Positions 6,662 to 13,326 of a stretch of 13,326 bases of DNA are shown here, piece after piece. The stretch is from an uncultured Cardiobacterium sp. (GTDB lineage Bacteria > Pseudomonadota > Gammaproteobacteria > Cardiobacteriales > Cardiobacteriaceae): assembly GCF_938028185.1 (NCBI RefSeq), contig NZ_CALJAH010000322.1:1-13326 (forward strand), read 5' to 3'. The translations under genes were made by a program, and so were the position numbers. Position 1 is the first letter of the stretch, and each line of letters begins with the position of its first letter. The notes beneath the pieces were generated by a model, which was not told the DNA's origin, did no database searches, and was given only the letters and a program-made list of their open reading frames with translations.

Positions 6662-8245
6662 TTATTTTTTGCGGGTTTTGCCCGCTGCGGTCTTGCGTGC
6701 GGCGCTGTTTTTGCCCGTGGTCTTGGTTTTGGCGACGCTGCGGCTTTCACTCTTGATGTTTTCCAGCGGATGTCCTTCGCTTTCCAGCACCAGTTCGCCG
6801 CTGTCGCTGACGCGGACGAAGACTTTTTCCGGGCCGGTGTAGGCTTCGCCGTAGTCTTCCTCGCTCATTTCCGGGGCGTCGTTGCCATCCACCGAGGTGA
6901 GGGTGAGCGGCGGCGGTTCGCCCTTGCCCTGTTTTTTGCTTTTTTGTTCTTTGGCATCGGGCGAGGCGTCGCCTTTTTTCCGTCCGCCGGATTTGGCGTT
7001 CGGGTCGCTGACGTCGGGGATTTTTGCCCATTGGGTCAGGCCGCCGGTGGCGGAGAGGTAATCAAGTTTTGCCTGCATCAGGTCGTATTGTGCCTGTACG
7101 CGCAGTTGTTTGACGCTCGCCAGCTCGCTGTAGGCGTTGACCACGTCGAGCAGGGTGCGGGTGGCGATTTTGAACTGGTCTTCGTAGTCCACGACTACTT
7201 GTTCCAGCGCTTTTGCCTGCGCTTCGCTGATTTCAATGCGCGACTGGTCTTCGCGCATTTGCAGGGCGGCGACTTCGGCACGCTGGACGAGGCTGTCGTA
7301 AATCTGATCCAGTTTGGCCTGCGCTGCGGCGGCCTGGTGTTTTTGCAGTTCGATGCCGGGCGCGGTCGCTTTGTTAAAGACGTCGGCGCTCATGGTGAGG
7401 TACACGGCGGAATCGTCGGTGTTCGCCTGCGCTTTGAGTCCGACGACCGGGTAACGCGAGCGCTCTGCCACTTTCAGCGCCGCCTGGATGCTTTCCAGTT
7501 CACGCGCCTGGGCGCGGTAGCTGGGGTGCGCCCGCGCGTCTTCTTCGCTGACGCTGTATTTGTTGAGCAGGTCGGTGATTGGCATATTGGCGAACGGGTC
7601 TTTCAGCTCGGATTCGGTCACGGGCGGATCGACGTAACGCGCGAGGCGGCGCAGGGCGAGGCCAAGGGCACGTTCGTAACTGATGATGGATTCTTGCACC
7701 TGGATACGGCGCGCGTCGGCCTGGGTAAATTCGGAGCGGCGGCCGGGGTCGTATTCAAGGATGATGCGCAATTGTTTGACGATGTGTTCGTGACGGGCGA
7801 GGTTTTCTTTCGCCACTTTCAGCGATTCGCGTGATTTCAGCGCTTCGAGATAGTCGGAGGCGATTTTGAACGCCAGTTCGTCGGCGGTTTCGCTGGTTTT
7901 GTTTTTGTAGTACTGGGTTTTGATGCGGTCGCGTTCGATGCTCGCGCCGGTGGCGCCGAAGTCGTAGAGCTTCCAGTCGGCTTCGAGGCCGGGGGTGAAT
8001 TTGTATTTGCCGTCGCTGTTCAAGACGGGCTGGTTAACGCCCGCCTTCAGCGTCGGCCAACGACTGGCCTCCGTTTGTTCCAGGGTACTTTGTGCGACGC
8101 GCTGGTTCGCTTGCGCTTCGACGATTTGCGGGTCGTGCTCAACTGCGGCACGCAGTATTTGCGGCAGGTCCCTGCCGCTTGCCTGGATTAAAGAAGCTAC
8201 CGCCACGAAAATCGTGACGGTAGCGGTACGGAGTAGCCGTTTCAT
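6662..8245 (-). CDS. TolC-family outer membrane channel of type I secretion, with a basic C-terminal extension
   Basis: This 527-residue protein has a signal peptide (about 1-24) and the two repeated helical halves of the TolC fold. The first opens with LPQILRAAVEHDPQIVEAQA and the second lies at about 210-405. WKLYDFG (91-97) is typical of the first beta segment, and the core ends near LSATGGLTQW (397-406). Beyond it lie about 120 residues not found in TolC: a Lys/Gly/Pro-rich linker (410-447), an acidic patch (MSEEDYGEAY) with a short segment GPEKVFVRVSDSGELVLESE (471-490), and a very basic tail ending KTAAGKTRKK. In TolC the C-terminus faces the periplasm, so this tail would too. The gene starts 18 bp after aceF, with AGGA five bases upstream of the ATG, and is followed by the ABC and adaptor genes. 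Gene order suggests a LapE-like role. Confidence 0.9.
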   Translation of the reverse strand: MKRLLRTATVTIFVAVASLIQASGRDLPQILRAAVEHDPQIVEAQANQRVAQSTLEQTEASRWPTLKAGVNQPVLNSDGKYKFTPGLEADWKLYDFGATGASIERDRIKTQYYKNKTSETADELAFKIASDYLEALKSRESLKVAKENLARHEHIVKQLRIILEYDPGRRSEFTQADARRIQVQESIISYERALGLALRRLARYVDPPVTESELKDPFANMPITDLLNKYSVSEEDARAHPSYRAQARELESIQAALKVAERSRYPVVGLKAQANTDDSAVYLTMSADVFNKATAPGIELQKHQAAAAQAKLDQIYDSLVQRAEVAALQMREDQSRIEISEAQAKALEQVVVDYEDQFKIATRTLLDVVNAYSELASVKQLRVQAQYDLMQAKLDYLSATGGLTQWAKIPDVSDPNAKSGGRKKGDASPDAKEQKSKKQGKGEPPPLTLTSVDGNDAPEMSEEDYGEAYTGPEKVFVRVSDSGELVLESEGHPLENIKSESRSVAKTKTTGKNSAARKTAAGKTRKK

Positions 8246-8263
8246 GAGGTTCCTGTCAAGTCA

Positions 8264-9598
8264 TCAAAGTAAAGTCCGTTTCATGTCGCCGAGGATTTGC
8301 GCCAGCAATGTGGTCATTCTGGCACCCAAGGCTCCATCTATTACACGATGATCATATGACAGGGACATGGGCAACATCAAGCGCGGGGCGAAATCTTTGC
8401 CGTTCCACACGGGTTGCATCGCCGAGCGCGAGACGCCAAGTATAGCAACTTCAGGGGCATTGACGATCGGAGTGAAGAATGTTCCACCAATGCCGCCGAG
8501 GCTGGAGATGGTCATTGACGCACCTGACATATCTTTCGGAGACAGTTTACCTTCGCGCGCTTTTTTGCTAATAGCGGCGAGGTCGGCGGAGAGGTCGTAG
8601 ATGCCTTTTTGGTCCACGTCGCGGATGACCGGCACGACGAGGCCGTTCGGGGTATCAACGGCGATGCCGATGTTGTAGTACTTCTTCAGAATCAGCGCCT
8701 TGCCGTCCGGAGAGAGCGAGGAATTGAAGCGCGGCAACTCTTTCAGCGCGCTGGTCAGCGCTTTCATCAGGAATGCCAGCATGGTGACGCGCACGCCGCG
8801 TTTTTCCGCCTCTGCCTTGAGCGAGACGCGGAAGGCTTCGAGGTCGGTGATGTCGGCGTAGTCGTGCTGGGTGACGTGCGGGATGTTGAGCCAGCAACGG
8901 GTCATCGCCGCACCGGTCAAGACGTTGATGCGCGACAGCGGTTGTTCTTCGATTTCGCCAAACTGGCTGAAGTCCACCGCCGGAATCGGCGGGATGCCGC
9001 CCATACCTTGCGGGGCGGCGCCGCTGCTAATGCCACCCTTGCCGCCTGCAGCTGCGGCAACGCCGCCGCTGCTGAGCAGGGTTTTGACGAAGGCGCGCAG
9101 GTCGCTTTCGAGGACGCGGCCAAGACGGCCACTGCCCGGTACTTTGCCGAGGTCAATGCCCATTTCGCGCGCGATGCGACGGATGGACGGGCTGGCGTGG
9201 GCGGTGGCGAAGCCCGCTTCGTCAATTTGCGGGTTGGTGACGGGTGCCGGTGCGGCGGCAACTGGTGCGGGTGCAGCAGCAGGTGCTGGCGCGGGCGCCG
9301 GGGCGGCTTTTGGCGCTTCGGCAACCGGGGCGGGGGCGGCAACAGCAGCGGGCGCTGCGCCAGCGGCACCGCTCAGGGTGGCGATGAGGTCGCCCTGTTT
9401 GACTTTGTCGCCGACCTTGATGGCGACGCTGGCGACCGTCCCGGCGATTTCTGCCGGGACTTCCATGGAGGCTTTGTCGGATTCCAGCACGATCACGGAC
9501 TGGCCGTTTTCGACGCTGTCGCCCGGTTTGATCAGGACTTCGATGACATCAACTGCATCAAAATCACCAATGTCGGGTACGCGGATTTCATTGCTCAT
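8264..9598 (-). CDS. aceF: Pyruvate dehydrogenase E2, dihydrolipoyl acetyltransferase
   Basis: This 444-residue core subunit transfers the acetyl group from lipoate to CoA. It has a single lipoyl domain (about 2-77) with the lipoylated Lys42 in ESDKASMEVP. An Ala/Pro-rich flexible linker (78-122) follows, then the peripheral-subunit-binding domain (133-170, ASPSIRRIAREMGIDL) and a second Gly/Ala-rich linker (176-204). The catalytic domain (about 215-444) carries DHRVIDG at 416-422, with His417 and Asp421 at the active site. E. coli AceF has three lipoyl domains; a single one is common elsewhere. It is 39 bp after aceE, with AGGA nine bases before the ATG. The next gene downstream is not lpd but the TolC-like gene, 18 bp away, so E3 must be encoded elsewhere. 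Confidence 0.96.
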   Translation of the reverse strand: MSNEIRVPDIGDFDAVDVIEVLIKPGDSVENGQSVIVLESDKASMEVPAEIAGTVASVAIKVGDKVKQGDLIATLSGAAGAAPAAVAAPAPVAEAPKAAPAPAPAPAAAPAPVAAAPAPVTNPQIDEAGFATAHASPSIRRIAREMGIDLGKVPGSGRLGRVLESDLRAFVKTLLSSGGVAAAAGGKGGISSGAAPQGMGGIPPIPAVDFSQFGEIEEQPLSRINVLTGAAMTRCWLNIPHVTQHDYADITDLEAFRVSLKAEAEKRGVRVTMLAFLMKALTSALKELPRFNSSLSPDGKALILKKYYNIGIAVDTPNGLVVPVIRDVDQKGIYDLSADLAAISKKAREGKLSPKDMSGASMTISSLGGIGGTFFTPIVNAPEVAILGVSRSAMQPVWNGKDFAPRLMLPMSLSYDHRVIDGALGARMTTLLAQILGDMKRTLL

Positions 9599-9637
9599 TA
9601 TTCAGTATCCTGTTTTTGAATGTGTTAGACGTGTGGC

Positions 9638-12286
9638 TTAGCGGTACAGCGGGTACTTGCCTTCGGTATCAATGCCGTATTTTTCAATCGCTTTTTGTAC
9701 GTCAGCGGCTTGAACTTTGCCCTGGTCGGCGAGTGATTTCAGGGCGGCGACGACGACGTGATAGCGGTTCACTTCAAAGTGGCGGCGCAGCGCTTCGCGC
9801 GTGTCGGAGCGGCCAAAGCCGTCGGTGCCGAGGACGAGCATATCGCGCTCTTTCGGCAGGTAGGCGCGGATTTGGTCGGGGTAGGCGCGGATGTAGTCGG
9901 TGGAGACGACAATCGGGCCTTCCTTGCCTGCAAGCACTTCGTTCAGGTAGGCGGTGCGCGGCTTGCCGGTGGGGTGCAGGCGGTTGTAACGCTCGACGTC
10001 TGCCGCTTCGCGGGCGAGCAGGGTGAAGGAGGTCGCGCTCCAAACGTCGGAACCGATGCCCCATTCGTCGGCGAGCAGTTTTGCGCCGGCGATGACTTCC
10101 TGCAGGATGGAACCGGAGCCCATCAGCTGGACATGGCCTTTGCTGCCCTTGTGTTCGCCGATTTGGTGCAGCCCTTTGAGGATGCCGTGTTCGCTGCCTT
10201 CCGGCATTTCCGGGTGGGCGTAGTTTTCGTTGAGCAGCGTCATGTAGTAGTACACGTCTTCGTGTTCGGTGTACATCCGGCGGATGCCTTCGCGCACGAT
10301 GACCGCGACTTCGTAGGCAAAGGTCGGGTCGTAGGGAATGCAGTTCGGAATCAGCGCCGCCTGCATATGGCTGTGGCCGTCTTCGTGTTGCAGGCCTTCG
10401 CCGTTCAGCGTGGTGCGGCCTGCGGTACCGCCGAGGAGGAAGCCGCGTGCGCGCTGGTCGCCCGCTGCCCAGGCGAAATCGCCGAAGCGCTGGAAGCCGA
10501 ACATGGAGTAGTAGATGAGGAAAGGAATCATCGCCACGCCATTGACGCTGTAGGAGGTGGCGGCGGCAATCCAGTCGCACATGGCGCCCGCTTCGTTGAT
10601 GCCTTCCTGTAGGATTTGCCCGTCGGCGGCTTCCTTGTAGAACATCAACTGGTCGGCGTCAGACGGGGTGTACTGCTGGCCGAGCGGGTTCCAGATGCCG
10701 TACTGGCGGAACATCCCTTCCATGCCGAAGGTGCGGAATTCGTCCGGCACAATCGGCACGATGTGCTTGCCGAGCGCCTTGTCTTTCATCAGCGCGCCGA
10801 GGACGCGGACAAACGCCATCGTCGTCGAAATCTCGCGGCCTTCCTTGGTGGCGGCGGTGATGGAGGCGAAGGATTCCAGCGACGGCGCGGGCAGGGAAGC
10901 GGCGCGGTCGTGGCGCTCCGGCAGGAAACCTTGCAACTTCTCGCGGCGCTCCAGCAGATAATTCTGCTCCGGCGAACCTTCCGGGAATTTCAGATATTCA
11001 ACTTTCTCGACCTGCTCATGGGTGAGCGGCAGATTGAAGCGGTCGCGGAAGGCAAGCAGCTGTTGCAAATCCATTTTCTTGGACTGGTGCGCGACGTTTT
11101 GCGACTCTGCCGAGCCGCCCATCGCCCAACCCTTGACGGTGTGCATCAGAATCAGCGTCGGTACGCTGCTTTCCTGCGCCGCCTTGTAAGCGGCGAAGAC
11201 CTTGAGCGGGTCGTGGCCGCCGCGTTGCAAATTCCAAATTTCCTCGTCGGTCATGTCGGCAACCAGCGCCTTCAGCTCCAGCGAATTGAAGAAATGATCG
11301 CGGATATAGGCGCCGTTCTTGGATTTGTACGTCTGATAGTCGCCGTCGTTGACTTCCATCATCCGCTTGCGCAGCACGCCATCGACATCGCGGGCAAAGA
11401 GCTTGTCCCACTTGCTGTCCCACATGACTTTAATAACATTCCAGCCGGCGCCACGGAACTCGCCTTCCAGCTCCTGCACAATCTTGCCGCTGCCGCGAAC
11501 CGGGCCGTCAAGGCGTTGCAGGTTGCAGTTGACGACGAACACCAGATTGTTCAGATGCTCGCGTGCGGCGAGACCGATTTGCCCACGGGATTCCGGCTCG
11601 TCCATTTCGCCGTCGCCGAGGAACGCCCAGACCTTGCGCCCGGTGTTCTTGATCAGGCCACGGCTTTCCAGATAACGCATGAAGCGCGCCTGATAAAGCG
11701 CCATCATCGGGCCGAGACCCATCGAAACCGTCGGGAACTGCCAGAAATGCGGCATCAGCCACGGGTGCGGGTAGGAAGACAAGCCGTTGCCGCCCACTTC
11801 CTGACGGTAATTATCGAGCTGCTCCTCGGTGAGGCGGCCTTCAAGGAAGGCGCGGGCGTACATCCCCGGCGCGCAGTGACCCTGGAAGAAGACCAAATCG
11901 CCGCCCTGCTCGCCGTCCTGACCGTGCCAGAAGTGGTTCTGCCCGACCTCGTACATCACCGCAGAGGATGCAAAACTGGCGATGTGGCCGCCGACGTTGG
12001 TGTGCTTGCCAGCGCGGATGACCATCGCCAGTGCGTTCCAGCGCACATAAGCCTCGATGCGCTTCTCCAGCTCCAGATTGCCGGGATAGGACGGCTGGCG
12101 CTCCACCGGGATGGTGTTGTAATACGGCGTTGTGAAGCCGCTCTCAAAGCCGAGACCGTCACGCGCGGCCTGCTCCAGCAGCGTTTCGAGGATGAAATGC
12201 GCACGCTCCTCACCCTCCTCACGCAGCACACTGGCCAGCGACGCCAGCCATTCCCGGGTTTCTTGCGGGTCGATATCTTTATTCAT
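9638..12286 (-). CDS. aceE: Pyruvate dehydrogenase E1, homodimeric type
   Basis: This 882-residue thiamine-diphosphate enzyme decarboxylates pyruvate and acetylates the lipoyl group of E2 (E. coli AceE is 887). The cofactor motif GDGEMDEPES starts at 224 and ends at NCNLQRLDGP (253-262), with Asp225 and Asn255 as metal ligands. Active-site histidines corresponding to E. coli 106, 142 and 407 are at 101 (GGHIASFASS), 137 (FFQGHCAPG) and 400 (NVAHQSKKM). The length and absence of a split alpha/beta arrangement mark the proteobacterial homodimeric type. The ATG at 12286 has GGAGG nine bases upstream. It is the first gene of the run and is preceded by an extended -10 promoter at 12349. No pdhR-type regulator gene lies next to it in the visible flank. 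Confidence 0.97.
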   Translation of the reverse strand: MNKDIDPQETREWLASLASVLREEGEERAHFILETLLEQAARDGLGFESGFTTPYYNTIPVERQPSYPGNLELEKRIEAYVRWNALAMVIRAGKHTNVGGHIASFASSAVMYEVGQNHFWHGQDGEQGGDLVFFQGHCAPGMYARAFLEGRLTEEQLDNYRQEVGGNGLSSYPHPWLMPHFWQFPTVSMGLGPMMALYQARFMRYLESRGLIKNTGRKVWAFLGDGEMDEPESRGQIGLAAREHLNNLVFVVNCNLQRLDGPVRGSGKIVQELEGEFRGAGWNVIKVMWDSKWDKLFARDVDGVLRKRMMEVNDGDYQTYKSKNGAYIRDHFFNSLELKALVADMTDEEIWNLQRGGHDPLKVFAAYKAAQESSVPTLILMHTVKGWAMGGSAESQNVAHQSKKMDLQQLLAFRDRFNLPLTHEQVEKVEYLKFPEGSPEQNYLLERREKLQGFLPERHDRAASLPAPSLESFASITAATKEGREISTTMAFVRVLGALMKDKALGKHIVPIVPDEFRTFGMEGMFRQYGIWNPLGQQYTPSDADQLMFYKEAADGQILQEGINEAGAMCDWIAAATSYSVNGVAMIPFLIYYSMFGFQRFGDFAWAAGDQRARGFLLGGTAGRTTLNGEGLQHEDGHSHMQAALIPNCIPYDPTFAYEVAVIVREGIRRMYTEHEDVYYYMTLLNENYAHPEMPEGSEHGILKGLHQIGEHKGSKGHVQLMGSGSILQEVIAGAKLLADEWGIGSDVWSATSFTLLAREAADVERYNRLHPTGKPRTAYLNEVLAGKEGPIVVSTDYIRAYPDQIRAYLPKERDMLVLGTDGFGRSDTREALRRHFEVNRYHVVVAALKSLADQGKVQAADVQKAIEKYGIDTEGKYPLYR

Positions 12287-12348
12287 CTTTTAGTGCCTCC
12301 AAAAAATAAGAATTTAACCATGCGCAACACGGCGCAGAAGCGGCACAA

Positions 12349-12382
12349 ATTGTAGCACGCCCGCACCCGCGTCGCACGGGCG
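12349..12382 (-). promoter_or_regulatory. aceE: Predicted aceE promoter (extended -10) with adjacent inverted repeat
   Basis: On the minus strand TGCTACAAT (12357-12349) is an extended -10; no good -35 lies 16-18 bp upstream, which extended -10 promoters can tolerate. Immediately upstream, CGCCCG (12358-12363) and CGGGCG (12377-12382) form an inverted repeat in the spacer/-35 zone that could be an operator. No ATTGGT-type PdhR box is seen. The leader would be about 55 bases. Confidence 0.5.
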
Positions 12383-12422
12383 GCAAGGGGGCGCGTAAAA
12401 AAAGAATCCATAAAACAAATTA

Positions 12423-12743
12423 CTACCTCATAAGCCCACGCAACATTAAGCGCAGACGATAGACGGTGCAGACAAATAAAAACCGCACGACGGGAAACAG
12501 CGCCGCACGGTTGCAATCGAAATGCAGGAAGTTGCTGCCCGCGCTGCCAAAGAATCCCGGCGCTTCGCGCTGGTCAAACGCGCCCCCGACAAAGACCGGC
12601 AGGCCGGAGATGATGGAGCCGCCGATGGTCGGCGCCGGGCGATGCGCAGTAGTATCCGCCGGAATGCTGGTGCGAGGGTTCGCCCTGTAGTGAGAAAACC
12701 GAACAGCGAGCAGTTTGGAAAATATCGCTGAGGCTGACCGCAC
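12423..12743 (-). pseudogene. Unrecognised reading frame upstream of aceE, possibly the 3' remnant of a decayed gene
   Basis: A 106-codon minus-strand frame ends at a TAG at 12423. Its C-terminal two thirds look coding: third positions are mostly G or C, as in the neighbouring genes, and the product (SIISGLPVFVGGAF, PGFFGSAGSNFLHFDCNRA, then a hydrophobic-basic end VVRFLFVCTVYRLRLMLRG) is protein-like. The N-terminal third is less convincing. A second minus frame (12574-12807) overlaps it, reading QSAVSLSDIFQTARCSVFS, and looks equally plausible upstream. The pattern could be one gene broken by a frameshift near 12640, or chance in GC-rich DNA. No good ribosome-binding site was found. I recognise no family. 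It lies between the aceE promoter and the divergent ATPase gene. Confidence 0.3.
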
Positions 12744-12888
12744 TTTGATTAAAGATAAAGCAAAAAATTATCTGAAAGAGCGTTTCAGGCGACATTTCAA
12801 TTTTCACTACAATGAGAATTTATCTGTAAAAACCAAGAAACTTGCATTACAATAAAAACAATCAGCATCAAAATAGAAAATTTTCATT
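12744..12888. other. AT-rich leader before the ATPase gene
   Basis: This stretch is clearly richer in A and T than the rest of the window. It contains two TACAAT hexamers (at about 12808 and at 12848-12853) that could serve as -10 elements for the plus-strand ATPase, neither with a good -35. No gene is seen. The base composition suggests accessory DNA. Confidence 0.35.
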
Positions 12889-13326
12889 ATGTTGCAAACC
12901 GTATTCGACCGTCCGCTCTACCTTAATCGTTTGAAAAATACCAAAACAGCGAATTTATCAAGGTCATTATCGGTGTGCGCCGTTCGGGCAAGACCTTTGT
13001 GCTGAAAATGTTTCGCCGTCATCTGCAACAAAGCGACGTGGCGGAAGCGCAGATTGTGTTTCTGAACTTTGAATCCATGCAGTATCAGCCGTTGCGCACT
13101 GTCGAAACGCTGCACCGCCATGTGATGGAGCGCGCCGTGGCCGGGCAGAAAACGTATCTGTTTTTTGATGAAATCCAGCGGGTGGTGGACTGGGAAGATG
13201 CAGTAAACAGCCTGCGGGTGGATTTGGATGCCGATATTTACCTGTCCGGCCCAAATTCCCCGCTGCTGTCGGGCGAGCTGGCGACGCTGCTGGTGGGACG
13301 AATGGTAGAAATTCCCGTTTTTCCAT
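12889..13326 (+). pseudogene. AAA-family ATPase (AAA_14/DUF4143 type), frameshifted and cut by the window edge
   Basis: The ATG at 12889 opens MLQTVFDRPLYLNRLK. This frame then leaves the family sequence and stops at 13003-13005 after 38 codons. Shifting by one base at the A5 tract 12934-12938 restores KKYQNSEFIKVIIG and then the P-loop GVRRSGKT (12972-12995). Further on are FLNFESMQY, the Walker B strand YLFFDEIQ (ending near 13178) and YLSGPNSPLLSGELATLLVG, the last matching the family's usual G-S-N-S-x-L-L-S-G-E motif with Ser changed to Pro. The restored frame is open to the edge. An extra A would repair the gene, so this is either a one-base deletion or a sequencing error. These ATPases, usually about 400 residues with a C-terminal DUF4143 domain, are scattered in bacterial genomes and their role is unclear. 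No clear ribosome-binding site precedes the ATG. Confidence 0.8.

Noticed and set aside
6614..12355. Long plus-strand frames at 6614-7834, 8609-9619, 9758-10612 and 10616-12355
   Set aside because: All are shadows of the TolC-like, aceF and aceE genes; no family resemblance was found in their products.
12283..12516. A 77-codon minus frame overlapping the aceE start
   Set aside because: It covers the predicted aceE promoter and leader and has no ribosome-binding site or recognisable product.
12934..12938. Phase-variable tract in the ATPase gene
   Set aside because: Five A residues are too short for typical slipped-strand switching; a mutation or sequencing error is more likely.
12967..13326. 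Minus-strand frame at the right edge
   Set aside because: It is the complement of the ATPase gene, whose P-loop and Walker B are on the plus strand.
1..13326. CRISPR array, tRNA, rRNA or defence system
   Set aside because: No regularly spaced repeats, no tRNA-like cloverleaf and no rRNA sequence were seen by eye; the only accessory protein is the damaged ATPase.

Overview
The window reads as a stretch of a GC-rich proteobacterial chromosome. The homodimeric-type pyruvate dehydrogenase E1 (AceE, 882 aa), the single-lipoyl E2, a GltS glutamate symporter and a DUF1176 protein fit a gamma- or betaproteobacterium. A 154-bp repeat at the left end resembles the Correia elements of Neisseria. My best guess is an oral bacterium of the Cardiobacterium type or a relative of the Neisseriaceae, but the window alone does not prove the genus.

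Left part (1-3211), all genes on the minus strand. A Correia-like miniature element (18-171) has inserted into a small gene for a secreted protein (start at 291) and supplies its stop codon. Next come a terminator hairpin, a secreted six-cysteine DUF1176 protein (352-1482), a hairpin-rich spacer that ends in the gltS terminator, and gltS (1754-3013). gltS has a good sigma70-type promoter (3118-3145) and a structured leader.

Middle (3212-12286), a single minus-strand gene run. In transcription order it is aceE, aceF, a TolC-family outer membrane protein, a LapB-type ABC exporter and a HlyD-family adaptor, followed by a strong terminator (3170-3195). Gaps are 39, 18, 27 and 12 bp. I see no internal terminator or promoter, so pyruvate dehydrogenase and a complete type I secretion apparatus are probably co-transcribed. 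The secretion genes resemble systems that export very large RTX-type adhesins, but no substrate gene lies in the window. The E3 gene (lpd) that often follows aceF is also absent here.

Right end (12287-13326). The aceE leader has an extended -10 promoter. Upstream of it are an unrecognised, possibly decayed minus-strand reading frame, an AT-rich leader, and the 5' part of a plus-strand AAA-family ATPase of the AAA_14/DUF4143 type. This ATPase is broken by a one-base frameshift in an A tract just before its P-loop, and it runs off the window edge.

Most of the window is ordinary core metabolism and transport. The points worth a second look are the Correia-like element and the gene it interrupts, the joining of secretion genes to the pyruvate dehydrogenase operon, the basic C-terminal tail of the TolC-like protein, and the frameshifted ATPase.
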